64,000 bases of DNA, from contig CASENC010000007.1 of the NCBI GenBank assembly GCA_949289215.1, positions 62,001-126,000 on the forward strand, given 5' to 3'. The translations under genes and the position numbers were made by a program. This document shows, one piece after another, positions 20,533 to 30,329 of this stretch; the first letter of the stretch is position 1, and each line of letters opens with the position of its first letter. The notes below the pieces were generated by a model. The model worked only from the letters and a program-made list of their open reading frames with translations, searched no databases and was not told the origin of the DNA. The stretch comes from an uncultured Bacteroidales bacterium. GTDB taxonomy: Bacteria > Bacteroidota > Bacteroidia > Bacteroidales > Muribaculaceae.

Positions 20533-22086
20533 TTATTGCATCTTTATAGTGCGGTTTCTCACCTGCCTAAGTATTTGTTGCAATTCAAACACTTTTTCCG
20601 GATGACTTGCCGCAACGTTCTCACGCTCCCCTTCCACTGTCATGTCATAAAGTTGTGGTATAGGTGCATTACCAAGTTCAGTATTGGTAGCCTTTAGTAT
20701 TACACGGCTATCGTCATTTGCTTCTATGTATTTCCAATCCGGTGTGCGTACCGAAAGTGTATTATTGGCAGCGTGTTCTATCACCCACGGGCGACCTGAA
20801 GTATTGATTCCGAGCAAATCATCCAAACGGTCGTAACTGTCGAATGCACATCCTTGCGGTATGCGAGCACCCGTAAGTGACGCAAGCGATGCAAGCCAGT
20901 CAATCTGCGATACAAGCGCATCCGAAACCATTGGTTTTTGTATTCCGTCCGGCCAATGTACAATTAAAGGAACCCTAGTTCCGCCTTCAAAAGTGCTATA
21001 TTTGCCGCCACGCAAAGCCCCTGCCGGGGTGTGCCCGTTAAGCAATTCTTCTGCACGGTCTTGATATCCGTCATCGACAACCGGGCCATTATCACTTGAC
21101 AATATAATCAACGTATTATCGGTAAGGCCCAATTCATCGAGCGTTTGCAAAATGCGACCTACACTCCAGTCGAATTGCATTATAGCCTCCCCTCGCAATC
21201 CCATCTTGTTCTTGCCACGGAAGCGTTCATGCGGGAAGCGCGGAACATGAATATCGTTGGTTGCAAAATACATAAAGAAACGTTCATCGTGATGTTGACG
21301 CAAATATCTGATGGCATGCTCGGTAATTGAATCAGCAATATTTTCATCTTTCCACAACGCTTTGCCACCACCTTTCATGTAACCAATGCGGCTTATGCCA
21401 TTCACAATCGACTGATCATGCCCGTGGCTCGGTTTCAAGTTATACAGCAATTCAGGATTTTCTTTTCCTGTAGGTTCCCCGGGGAAATTCTTTTCATAAC
21501 TTACATATATAGGATCCGCCGGATCATAATTGGCCACTTGCCCGTTCTCGATAAAAACACATGGCACACGGTCGGCAGTAGCAGCCATTATATAGGAATA
21601 ATCAAATCCAAGATCTCCAAGAGCAGCAGGCAATGGTGCATTCCAATCTTGCTTGCCGGTTTCAGTCCCCAACCCCAAATGCCATTTTCCAAAAGCCGCA
21701 GTAGTATATCCGGCACTTTTAAACATATCGGCCATGGTATATTGTCCCGGACGGATTATCATGCCTGCATCCCCCCTTGCAATACCGGTATCATTACGCC
21801 TCCAAGCATATTCGCCTGTCAACAATGAATAACGCGACGGTGTACTGGTAGCCGAAGAGGCATATCCGTTAGTAAACCTAATGCCATTATCAGCAAGGCG
21901 GTTTACATTGGGTGTCGATACATTACGTGCTCCGTAACATTCAAGGTCTCCATAACCAAGGTCATCGGCGTAAATAAAAATAACATTAGGCAATTGTTGC
22001 CGTTCTTCTGACGGCTTGTCGGTTTGCGCATACGACGTACCACACACCATGGCTATTGACAATGCGCCAATCGAAGAATTATTCAT
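20533..22086 (-). CDS. Exported sulfatase (Ser-type, arylsulfatase superfamily)
   Basis: This enzyme removes sulfate esters, most likely from sulfated glycans in the periplasm. The 517-residue protein begins with a short export signal ending near TSYAQ. The metal-binding NVIFIYADDLGYGD follows (Asp41-Asp42). The modification motif S-T-P-S-R at residues 81-85 means Ser81 would be converted to formylglycine by an anaerobic sulfatase-maturating enzyme; none is encoded in this window. Further sulfatase blocks are GKWHLG and FMYFATNDIHVPRFPH, and SSDNGPV is also present. It has no SusCD neighbours. Substrate cannot be told from sequence alone. It is preceded by a TACCTTTG promoter motif. Confidence 0.92.
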   Translation of the reverse strand: MNNSSIGALSIAMVCGTSYAQTDKPSEERQQLPNVIFIYADDLGYGDLECYGARNVSTPNVNRLADNGIRFTNGYASSATSTPSRYSLLTGEYAWRRNDTGIARGDAGMIIRPGQYTMADMFKSAGYTTAAFGKWHLGLGTETGKQDWNAPLPAALGDLGFDYSYIMAATADRVPCVFIENGQVANYDPADPIYVSYEKNFPGEPTGKENPELLYNLKPSHGHDQSIVNGISRIGYMKGGGKALWKDENIADSITEHAIRYLRQHHDERFFMYFATNDIHVPRFPHERFRGKNKMGLRGEAIMQFDWSVGRILQTLDELGLTDNTLIILSSDNGPVVDDGYQDRAEELLNGHTPAGALRGGKYSTFEGGTRVPLIVHWPDGIQKPMVSDALVSQIDWLASLASLTGARIPQGCAFDSYDRLDDLLGINTSGRPWVIEHAANNTLSVRTPDWKYIEANDDSRVILKATNTELGNAPIPQLYDMTVEGERENVAASHPEKVFELQQILRQVRNRTIKMQ

Positions 22087-22146
22087 GCTAAATTAATGGG
22101 TTTAAATTGTTAATGAAAAATGTGTTCAAGCATCAATTTGTACATA

Positions 22147-22154
22147 CAAAGGTA
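22147..22154 (-). promoter_or_regulatory. Promoter -7 element for the sulfatase gene
   Basis: Minus-strand TACCTTTG matches TAnnTTTG, 60 bases before the sulfatase ATG at 22086. A -33 element was not clear. Confidence 0.5.
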
Positions 22155-22186
22155 CTACATTTCCACACAATCGGCAACAGCAGTGT

Positions 22187-22226
22187 TAAAAAAGAAAAGC
22201 GCACACATCCGTAACGACATATGCGC
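22187..22226 (-). terminator. Terminator after fucO
   Basis: The stem GCGCA / TGCGC (22222-22226 and 22199-22203) is extended by partial pairing and followed on the minus strand by TTTTCTTTTTT. It lies about 32 bases past the fucO stop codon. Confidence 0.7.
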
Positions 22227-22257
22227 CTTCTTTTATGCTTTCGCCTATAATCCTACG

Positions 22258-23412
22258 TCAGAATGCCTTGTGATACAAAGCCTCGATTTCTTCTACCGAA
22301 GTAGGACGCGGATTACCACCGGTGCAGACATCATTGAATGCATCTATGGCCAATTGATGCAAATCTTCCTCACGCACACCTATTTCATGCAACTTCTGCG
22401 GAATATTTATGCTGAGCGACAAAGCACGGACGGCCTCTATGGCAGCACGCACACCTTCGGCCTCAGTCATGCCTTCGGTATTCACGCCCATAGCTTTCGC
22501 AATGTTGATATACTTAGGAGCGGCAGGCGACTCGGCATTATATTCCATAACATAAGGCAACAGTAACGCGTTAGCCAAGCCATGAGGTGTATCATAATGA
22601 GCACCAAGAGGGTGAGCCATGGAGTGAACTATACCAAGCCCCACGTTGCTAAATCCCATTCCGGCTATATATTGTGCCTGCGACATGGCTTCGCGGGCAA
22701 CCGGGTCGTTCCCGTTATCAACGGCTGCTTTCAAGTTGCCTGCAATCATTTCTATGGCTTTCAATTCCATCATATCCGACATTACCCACGCACCCGGAGT
22801 TATGTAACTTTCAATGGCGTGAGTCAATGCATCCATACCTGTTGCAGCAGTCAACCCCTTGGGCATAGAATACATCAATTCCGGATCAACGATAGCCACA
22901 CATGGTATGTCATTCGGGTCAACACACACCATTTTCTTCTTGGCTTCTTCATCTATAATTACATAGTTAATGGTAACTTCGGCTCCGGTTCCGGCTGTTG
23001 TCGGCAATGCAAAAGTAGGCACAGCTTTATGACGAGTGTCAGCAACACCTTCAAGCGAACGCACATCGGCAAATTCAGGGTTGTTTGAAACTATTCCGAT
23101 ACCTTTTGCCGTATCAATGGCAGAACCGCCACCAAGTGCGACAATAAAATCAGCACCCGAAGCTTTAAAAGCAGCTACTCCATTTTGGACATTGGCAATC
23201 GTAGGATTTGCCTTTACATCGGTATAGACTTCGTAAGGGATGTTATTCTTCTCAAAAACCTCAATTACCTTGTCGGCTACATGAAACTTAACTAAGTCTT
23301 TGTCGGTCACAAAAAAAGCTTTCTTGAAACCTCTACGTTTGGCTTCGATTGCAATGCTCTCGCGGCAACCTGCTCCAAAATAAGAGGTTTCGTTCAATAT
23401 CATTCTATACAT
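22258..23412 (-). CDS. fucO: Lactaldehyde reductase (iron-containing alcohol dehydrogenase)
   Basis: FucO reduces L-lactaldehyde, formed from fucose or rhamnose breakdown, to 1,2-propanediol with NADH under anaerobic conditions. The 384-residue protein closely resembles E. coli FucO over its whole length: MILNETSYFG at the start, GGGSAIDTAKGIG for NAD binding, and NNPEFADVRSLEG, FALPTTAGTGAEVTINYV and VCVDPNDIP further on. The Fe-binding blocks are DALTHAIESYI and HSMAHPLGAHYDTPHG, and the C-terminus is DVCTGGNPR. It stands as a single gene with its own terminator. No fucI, fucK or fucA is nearby, so the rest of the pathway must be elsewhere. The 1,2-propanediol made would be exported. Confidence 0.93.
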   Translation of the reverse strand: MYRMILNETSYFGAGCRESIAIEAKRRGFKKAFFVTDKDLVKFHVADKVIEVFEKNNIPYEVYTDVKANPTIANVQNGVAAFKASGADFIVALGGGSAIDTAKGIGIVSNNPEFADVRSLEGVADTRHKAVPTFALPTTAGTGAEVTINYVIIDEEAKKKMVCVDPNDIPCVAIVDPELMYSMPKGLTAATGMDALTHAIESYITPGAWVMSDMMELKAIEMIAGNLKAAVDNGNDPVAREAMSQAQYIAGMGFSNVGLGIVHSMAHPLGAHYDTPHGLANALLLPYVMEYNAESPAAPKYINIAKAMGVNTEGMTEAEGVRAAIEAVRALSLSINIPQKLHEIGVREEDLHQLAIDAFNDVCTGGNPRPTSVEEIEALYHKAF

Positions 23413-23508
23413 GGTTTGTTATTAGTTTTGATTAAACAGTGCCAAATTATAGAAAATATTCCAAACCGCCAAACTTACGTTATGAAAAAAACAAAACGAA
23501 TTTAACGA

Positions 23509-25116
23509 TTAATTGCAACAAGAGCACAACCCTACTTTCCAGTCACTTATGGTGCCGGTTTGCGAGGAGAATACAGCTCCCACCTTGTAGAGCTTGCGGC
23601 TGTCGGCCTCATACGGTCGGGCATAACCTTTTTCCTCTATCTGTTGCAATGCCTCGTCTGCTGTGCCGTCAAGCTTGAATTCAAAGATATAAACATAATC
23701 GGGAGTCTCAACTATGCAATCAACCCTGCCCTCGCTCTGCTGCTTCTCGCTGTAAACCGTGTAAACACTCACCAACCGGAATATCAGGTAGAACGTGTAA
23801 TGAAAATACCTTTCCCGCTCGCGCTCGTTCTCCTTACGACGCATCGTGTATGGAATATCAGACAGAAAAGAGGTAAACAGCTTGCGCATTTGCTCCACTT
23901 CTCCACCTTCAAGTGCGTCAACCAAATCCTGAACCCAACTGTTGACACTTTCCCTGCGGGGCTTGAAATAATCCGACGCGACAAGCGAAACAAAGCCTTT
24001 CTTTACCTCGTTGTTGGGAAAATCAAGCAGGAATGTCCTGCGCCTTGGCTTGTAGTCCTTGATGGTAAGATAACCGCTTTGGTAAATCATCGGCAACGGC
24101 TTCTCTACCGTAGCCTTGTAATCTATGAATTCCTGCGGGTCGTAATATCGGCCCGTCAGCTCATCAAGGTTCTCGTCGGTATGCGACAACAACCTTATCA
24201 GGTAAGACGGCGTGCCGCTGCTGAACCAGTAATCACGTATCACAAGCGAGGCAAAGGCATTCAACAAACTGAACGGGTTGTAAACATCGGTCATGTTTTC
24301 ACTAAAGTGGTAACCGTCGTATTGGCGTTTCAATACCTCCCTCATTTCTTCGACGGTGATGCGTTGGCGTAATGCCATCTCACCTATCGGCTCCGAAAAA
24401 TAATGCTCCAGTTCTTCCTGTGTGATGCCGCACAAAGCCTCGTAACGGGGATCCATGCTGATATCGGCCGGCTGGTTGAAGCCGCTGAAAACGCTGACTT
24501 GGGAAAACTTGGTAACTCCCGTAAGCAACACAAACTGCAAGTCGCTGTCTGCAGCCTTGAACACAGAATAGAATCCTTTCAATATCTCTCGGTTCCGGTC
24601 TTCGAGCATACGCTCCTGCCCGGCTACAATCTCCTTTATGTCGGTGTCAAGAACATCGAGTATCGGTTTGTCATATTCGTCTATGAGCACAACACAACGC
24701 CTGCCGCTGCGCTCATGCGCCCGTTGCAGAACGTAGGCGAAACGGGAACCCAAGCTCTTGGCTTCAACCTTTCTCCCATATTCCTTTTCCCATGAAACTA
24801 TCGACTCATCGATTTTTGCCTCCAGCACACCCGGAACAGTAAAATCTTCCCCGTTGAAATCGAAATGAAATACCGGGTATTCCCGCCACTCGGTTTCAAG
24901 CGAATCGATGGCAAGACCACGGAACAGTTCCTTGCGCCCGAGGAAATAGTTCTTCAACGTGGACACAAGCAGGCTCTTCCCAAAACGCCGCGGGCGGCTC
25001 AAGAAATATATCGTTCCGTCATGCACCAGGTTATATATCAACGCCGTCTTGTCAACATACACATAACCGTCGCCGATTATTTTCTCAAAGCTCTGTATGC
25101 CTATGGGATATTTCAT
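23509..25116 (-). CDS. AAA-ATPase-like protein with C-terminal PD-(D/E)XK nuclease domain
   Basis: This is a member of a family with many copies in Bacteroidetes (AAA-ATPase-like plus PDDEXK_9 domains); its cellular role is unproven. The 535-residue protein begins MKYPIGIQSFEKI and YVDKTALIYNL, has a P-loop-like SRPRRFGKSLL (residues 40-50) and a Walker B-like CVVLIDEYDKPILD. A nuclease-like end carries D466, E479 and K481 in GRVDCIVE and IFEFKL, the D...ExK pattern. The expected catalytic set is intact. It is divergent from the large helicase gene, sharing a 214-base intergenic region with it. G+C content (about half in a counted line) is like the rest of the chromosome. These genes are often mobile or repeated, but no transposase is seen here. 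Confidence 0.85.
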   Translation of the reverse strand: MKYPIGIQSFEKIIGDGYVYVDKTALIYNLVHDGTIYFLSRPRRFGKSLLVSTLKNYFLGRKELFRGLAIDSLETEWREYPVFHFDFNGEDFTVPGVLEAKIDESIVSWEKEYGRKVEAKSLGSRFAYVLQRAHERSGRRCVVLIDEYDKPILDVLDTDIKEIVAGQERMLEDRNREILKGFYSVFKAADSDLQFVLLTGVTKFSQVSVFSGFNQPADISMDPRYEALCGITQEELEHYFSEPIGEMALRQRITVEEMREVLKRQYDGYHFSENMTDVYNPFSLLNAFASLVIRDYWFSSGTPSYLIRLLSHTDENLDELTGRYYDPQEFIDYKATVEKPLPMIYQSGYLTIKDYKPRRRTFLLDFPNNEVKKGFVSLVASDYFKPRRESVNSWVQDLVDALEGGEVEQMRKLFTSFLSDIPYTMRRKENERERERYFHYTFYLIFRLVSVYTVYSEKQQSEGRVDCIVETPDYVYIFEFKLDGTADEALQQIEEKGYARPYEADSRKLYKVGAVFSSQTGTISDWKVGLCSCCN

Positions 25117-25146
25117 CTATTCTATGTTTTAATACATCATTTTCCA

Positions 25147-25154
25147 CAAATATA
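25147..25154 (-). promoter_or_regulatory. Promoter -7 element for the AAA-ATPase/nuclease gene
   Basis: Minus-strand TATATTTG is an exact TAnnTTTG match, 31 bases before the ATG at 25116. Confidence 0.55.
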
Positions 25155-25264
25155 CTGATTAATTCCCGATTTTCAAGCATACCACCGCACAAAACCAACC
25201 CTCAGCCACACAAACAAATTATACATGGAATTATAAGCCAGTTTAAATTTTCCAATTTTATAGT

Positions 25265-25272
25265 TATCTTTG
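25265..25272 (+). promoter_or_regulatory. Promoter -7 element for the helicase fusion gene
   Basis: TATCTTTG, the most common Bacteroidetes form, has TTTA 19 bases upstream as a weak -33. The gene starts 58 bases downstream. Confidence 0.6.
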
Positions 25273-25330
25273 TCACTAAAGTTAGTTTGCCAAATAATAA
25301 AGCCATACAGAATTTACCCTCTATAAACCT

Positions 25331-28300
25331 ATGTCAATATGGAACAGACTCATAGAAATCTTAAACGCCGAAGATAAAAACAATATCCTCGACAGCAAAA
25401 TGTCTGTTTCAAATATGCCACATTATGTAATAATCGATGTGGAAATCGGCATAACAGACCATAAAATCCATGATATTGGAGCTCTCCGCGATGATGGTGC
25501 AGTTTTTCATAATGCCTCAAAAAAAGATTTTTTTGAATTTATCGACAAAGCAGATTATATATGCGGGCACAACATCATTCACCATGATGCCAAGTATCTG
25601 TTCACTGACAAAATAGTCCACCAACATTTAGTCGATACTCTCTATGTTTCACCCTTACTGTTTCCCGAGCATCCTTACCACAAGCTTGTCAAAGACGATA
25701 AGCTTATAAATGACCAAATAAACAATCCTGTAAACGACTGTGAAAAAGCAAGAGACCTATTGTTGGATGAAATTGCTCAATGGAATTCGTTGCCCGAAGA
25801 AAAACGCCAAATATTTGCATCCTTATTAAATGGCATAAAAGAATTTGAAGGATTTCTCGGTATAGTCAAAGCCAAACATATCACAAAAGGATTAACCGAG
25901 CAAATAAGGAATTTTTACAACGGGAAGATATGCCAAAATGCAGATATCGACATGATTATCAACCGATATCCTTGCGAATTGGCATACGCATTGGCACTTA
26001 TCGACACTACCGATTACCGCTCAATTACTCCCGGATGGATACTTCATAATTATCCTGACGTAGAATATGTGATTAAATTACTACGTCACACTATTTGCAA
26101 AAACAAATGCATTTACTGTAATACCAAACTTGACGTCCACCATAATTTAAAAATATTCTTCGGATATAACCAATTCCGCACGTATGAAGGCGAACCTCTC
26201 CAAGAGCAGGCGACACGTGCTGCCGTAGAAGGCAAATCTTTATTGGCAATATTCCCTACCGGCGGCGGCAAATCTCTCACATTCCAATTGCCGGCCCTTA
26301 TGGAAGGCCGCAGCGTGCATGGACTCACTGTTGTAATTTCGCCATTACAATCGTTGATGAAAGACCAGGTGGACAACCTCACCAATAGAGGGATAACCGA
26401 TGCAGTAACCATTAACGGAATGCTAGACCCCATAACAAGAGCTTTATCTATACAACGGGTACAAGACGGAGAAGCCTCTCTTTTATACATATCACCCGAA
26501 ATGCTTCGTTCAAAAACCATCGAAAGAATCTTGATGGCACGCCTGGTAACAAGATTTGTAATCGACGAAGCCCATTGTTTTTCTTCTTGGGGTCAAGATT
26601 TCAGAGTCGATTACCTTTACATAGGTAAATTTATCAATGAATATCAACAAAAGAAAAAATGCAAGAAGCCTATACCTATATCATGTTTTACTGCCACCGC
26701 AAAACAAAAAGTCATACAAGACATATGCGATTATTTCAAAAAAACATTGAACCTCGACTTGGAATTATTTGCCTCTACAGCCTCAAGAACCAATTTGCGC
26801 TATTCGGTCATATATGCAGAGACCGATGATGATAAATATTCAAACCTGAGAGGTATTATTGCAGAAGCCAATTGTCCGACTATAGTTTACGTATCACGCA
26901 CAAAACGCACAATAGAACTTGCAACCAAATTAACTCGCGACGGTTTTAAAGCATTACCTTTCAACGGACAAATGGACTCAGACAAAAAAATTGCCAATCA
27001 AGATGAATTCATGAATGACAATGTTCAAATAATCGTAGCAACTTCAGCTTTTGGGATGGGTGTTGACAAAAAAGATGTCGGCCTTGTTGTGCATTACGAT
27101 ATTTCAGATTCGTTGGAAAATTATGTCCAGGAAGCAGGCCGGGCAGGTCGCGATCCAAACCTTAATGCCCGCTGCTATGTGCTTTACAATGACAATGACC
27201 TAGATAAACACTTCATACTCCTCAATCAAACCAAACTAAGCATCAGTGAAATACAGCAGGTGTGGAAAGCTGTAAAAGACCTCACACGGCAACGCATGAA
27301 TGTCAGTTGCTCAGCACTTGAAATTGCCCGACAAGCCGGTTGGGACGATTCAGTATATGACATCGAAACTCGGGTACGAACGGCTTTGGCTGCATTGGAA
27401 CAGAGCGGATATCTTATAAGGGGCAACAATGTACCTCATGTATATGCCACCGGCATAACCGTCAGAAATTTAGACGAAGCACGAAAGCGCATTTCCACAT
27501 CACTATTATTTAGTAACGAAGAAACAGAAAATGCTGTCAGAATCATAAAATCGCTTATTTCACAAAAATATATCGCAAAAGCTCAAAGCCCTGATTCCGA
27601 AGCTGAATCTCGAATTGACTACTTGGCCGATATATTAGGTTTAAATAAATATGAAATCATATCGGCTGTAGAACGTATGAGACAAGAAGGAATATTGGCC
27701 GACAGCAAAGATATATCAGCCTATTTATTGGATTCAGGTGACTCGGAACGAAAATCACAAGTTCTGCTTGAACGATTTGCCAAACTTGAACAATACATTC
27801 TAGACCAAATTTCCGACAAACCTTTATTGACATCATATAAGCAACTGAATGATGGTGCAATAAACGACGGAATAAGTACATCAAAAGAGAAAGACATCCG
27901 TACTCTGCTTTATTTCCTCACTGTAAAGGGATATACATACAAAAAAGAAGATACCGACCATAATATGGCACTTTGCCGCCAAACAGATCTTGAAACAACA
28001 ATCAATCGTTTCGAAAAACGATTGGAAATAAGTCGTTTCGCCATAGAGTGGCTATACAAACTTGTCGCCGATGCAGAAAATGTAAATGAACAAAATAAAT
28101 CAGCGGTCCGGTTTTCGGTTGTGGAACTATTAAACAATCTAAAATCAAGTCCACATATGCTCTTTAGCCAACTCGATAACTTACAACTGGAAGACGTGGA
28201 AGAAGCCCTCTTATACCTGTCAAAAATCGGTGCACTTAAACTTGAAGGTGGATTTCTCGTCCTATATAACGCAATGAATATCGAAAGGCTGAAAGACAAC

Positions 28301-30208
28301 AAATCACGATACAAAATCGATGACTACCGAACACTTAACGAATTTTACAAGCAAAAAATCCAACAAGTACATATTGTTGGAGAATATGCCAATTTAATGG
28401 TGAAAGATTACGGCGCAGCTTTACGTTATGTCAAAGATTACTTCCAAATGGACTATAAAAAGTTCATCGCAAAATATTTCAAAGGAGAAAGAATTAGCGA
28501 AATACAACGCAACCTCACTCCTGAAAAATATAAACAACTCTTTGGGCAGCTATCTGAACGTCAAATGGAAATTATTTCCGACAAAAATTCTCGTTGCATT
28601 GTCGTTGCAGCCGGACCTGGCAGCGGGAAAACTAGAGTTCTAGTCCATAAACTTGCCTCTCTGCTACTCCTTGAAGATGTAAAGCACGAACAACTTCTAA
28701 TGCTGACATTCTCAAGAGCCGCCGCCACCGAATTTAAACAACGACTGATGGAACTCATTGGTAACGCTGCTCACTTTGTCGAAATAAAAACATTTCACTC
28801 ATATTGTTTCGACCTTTTGGGTAGAATAGGAAATCTTGAAGATGCAAAGAATGTAGTTGCAAGAGCTGCCGAAATGATAAACAACGGTGAGGTTGAACCA
28901 AATAAAATACGCAAAACGGTACTTGTCATTGACGAGGCACAAGACATGAGTTCAGAAGAACATTCTCTTGTCAAAGCCTTGATGAATAGCAACGAAGATA
29001 TGCGTGTGATAGCCGTGGGCGATGACGACCAAAACATCTATGAATTCCGTGGATCAAATTCAGGGTATATGTTCCAATTGTCACAAGAACAAGGAAGCAG
29101 GTTTATTGAAATGACCGAAAATTATCGCAGTGCTCGCCATTTGGTAAATTTTGCCAATGAATTTGCAAAAAACATTGGCAATAGAATGAAATGCACTCCT
29201 ATTATTTCAATGAGAGATGAAGATGGTACAGTAGAGGTAACATACCACCAATCAAAGTATATGTACCAACCGCTTGTTGAAGATTTAATACAACACTGTG
29301 GGAAAAATAGCTCTTGCGTACTAACACAAACTAATGAAGAGGCTGTAATAACAATAGCTTTGCTGAAAAGGAATGGCATAAACTGCAAACTTATACAATC
29401 AATGGACGGATTTCGCTTTTGGAACCTGGCGGAAATCAGATATTTATTATCATATATAGACAAACGATTAAATACTCCTGTAATTCCCAACGAATTATGG
29501 GAAAATGCAAAATATGCTACTTTTGCGACTTATGAAAGAAGCCAAAGCCTGCCATATGTAAGACAATGTATCAAATTATTTGAGAAGACCAACAAATCAA
29601 TATACATCAGCGATTTAAAAGAGTTTGTGTTTGAATCGTCAATAGAAGATTTCTGCGACATATCAAATGCAAATATCGTGGTATCTACCATTCACAAGGC
29701 AAAAGGGCGGGAATTTGACAATGTTTATATGCTTGTATCCGACAATTATGCCCAAGACTCCAAGCTCATGCGACGATATTATGTAGGCATGACACGTGCA
29801 AAAAATAGGTTGTCGATACACACAAATTGCAAATGCTTCAATCATTCATACACCGACCGTTACATTATCGATCAACACTCATATCCCATGCCCGAAGAAA
29901 TCGTCCTGCAACTTTCTCACAAGGATGTATATTTGGGGTTCTTCAAAGGGCTAAAACGAGATATCTTGGCATTACGAAGTGGTGAACCGCTAAATTACAA
30001 AAATCACTTTTTATACAATACATCGACAAACAAACCAGTAGCAAAATTATCACAAAAAATGCAAACCTCTTTAGCTGAATGGGAAATGCGCGGATATAAG
30101 GTAAAATCAGCTTCAGTTCGATTCATTGTAGCATGGAAACCAAAGGATGCTCCCAAAGAAGAATCCGAAACTGCTGTACTTTTAGCAGATTTGGTCCTTT
30201 CTCTATAA
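25331..30208 (+). CDS. Exonuclease-RecQ-UvrD fusion protein (1625 residues)
   Basis: This single chain carries three nucleic-acid enzymes. Residues about 30-150: DnaQ-like exonuclease fold with D36 and E38 (IIDVEIG), D86 (GHNIIHHDAKYL) and D142 (EKARDLL); the usual His before the last Asp is not evident. Residues 256-271: C-x3-C-x2-C followed by HH, a likely zinc site. About 285-640: RecQ helicase with P-loop FPTGGGKS (308-315), DEAH (412-415) and QEAGRAGRD (600-608). About 1070-1560: UvrD/Rep helicase with AGPGSGKT (1094-1101), DEAQD (1201-1205), GDDDQNIYEFRG (1230-1241), STIHKAKGREFD and YYVGMTRAK. Both ATPase sites look intact. The gene is strongly A+T rich compared with its neighbours (18-22 G+C per 60 bases in counted lines), which suggests transfer. 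Role unproven: repair, or defence against foreign DNA. Confidence 0.9.
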   Translation: MSIWNRLIEILNAEDKNNILDSKMSVSNMPHYVIIDVEIGITDHKIHDIGALRDDGAVFHNASKKDFFEFIDKADYICGHNIIHHDAKYLFTDKIVHQHLVDTLYVSPLLFPEHPYHKLVKDDKLINDQINNPVNDCEKARDLLLDEIAQWNSLPEEKRQIFASLLNGIKEFEGFLGIVKAKHITKGLTEQIRNFYNGKICQNADIDMIINRYPCELAYALALIDTTDYRSITPGWILHNYPDVEYVIKLLRHTICKNKCIYCNTKLDVHHNLKIFFGYNQFRTYEGEPLQEQATRAAVEGKSLLAIFPTGGGKSLTFQLPALMEGRSVHGLTVVISPLQSLMKDQVDNLTNRGITDAVTINGMLDPITRALSIQRVQDGEASLLYISPEMLRSKTIERILMARLVTRFVIDEAHCFSSWGQDFRVDYLYIGKFINEYQQKKKCKKPIPISCFTATAKQKVIQDICDYFKKTLNLDLELFASTASRTNLRYSVIYAETDDDKYSNLRGIIAEANCPTIVYVSRTKRTIELATKLTRDGFKALPFNGQMDSDKKIANQDEFMNDNVQIIVATSAFGMGVDKKDVGLVVHYDISDSLENYVQEAGRAGRDPNLNARCYVLYNDNDLDKHFILLNQTKLSISEIQQVWKAVKDLTRQRMNVSCSALEIARQAGWDDSVYDIETRVRTALAALEQSGYLIRGNNVPHVYATGITVRNLDEARKRISTSLLFSNEETENAVRIIKSLISQKYIAKAQSPDSEAESRIDYLADILGLNKYEIISAVERMRQEGILADSKDISAYLLDSGDSERKSQVLLERFAKLEQYILDQISDKPLLTSYKQLNDGAINDGISTSKEKDIRTLLYFLTVKGYTYKKEDTDHNMALCRQTDLETTINRFEKRLEISRFAIEWLYKLVADAENVNEQNKSAVRFSVVELLNNLKSSPHMLFSQLDNLQLEDVEEALLYLSKIGALKLEGGFLVLYNAMNIERLKDNKSRYKIDDYRTLNEFYKQKIQQVHIVGEYANLMVKDYGAALRYVKDYFQMDYKKFIAKYFKGERISEIQRNLTPEKYKQLFGQLSERQMEIISDKNSRCIVVAAGPGSGKTRVLVHKLASLLLLEDVKHEQLLMLTFSRAAATEFKQRLMELIGNAAHFVEIKTFHSYCFDLLGRIGNLEDAKNVVARAAEMINNGEVEPNKIRKTVLVIDEAQDMSSEEHSLVKALMNSNEDMRVIAVGDDDQNIYEFRGSNSGYMFQLSQEQGSRFIEMTENYRSARHLVNFANEFAKNIGNRMKCTPIISMRDEDGTVEVTYHQSKYMYQPLVEDLIQHCGKNSSCVLTQTNEEAVITIALLKRNGINCKLIQSMDGFRFWNLAEIRYLLSYIDKRLNTPVIPNELWENAKYATFATYERSQSLPYVRQCIKLFEKTNKSIYISDLKEFVFESSIEDFCDISNANIVVSTIHKAKGREFDNVYMLVSDNYAQDSKLMRRYYVGMTRAKNRLSIHTNCKCFNHSYTDRYIIDQHSYPMPEEIVLQLSHKDVYLGFFKGLKRDILALRSGEPLNYKNHFLYNTSTNKPVAKLSQKMQTSLAEWEMRGYKVKSASVRFIVAWKPKDAPKEESETAVLLADLVLSL

Positions 30209-30297
30209 CAAAAATAAAATTCTGAATTTGCAACAAACGCAAGCTCAGAAAGGCATAATAAATACGCTCATATACGGGCATTTTCAATAGATTTCTG

Positions 30298-30305
30298 TAA
30301 TTTTG
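30298..30305 (+). promoter_or_regulatory. Promoter -7 element for the fucP-like gene
   Basis: TAATTTTG matches TAnnTTTG, 24 bases before the ATG at 30330. It overlaps an in-frame TTG at 30303, which shows that the TTG is not the start codon. Confidence 0.6.
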
Positions 30306-30329
30306 CACCGAATTAATCAATCATTAACC

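Noticed and set aside
30303..30329. TTG start for the FucP-like permease
   Set aside because: The TTG lies inside the TAATTTTG promoter box; the ATG at 30330 gives the expected N-terminus.
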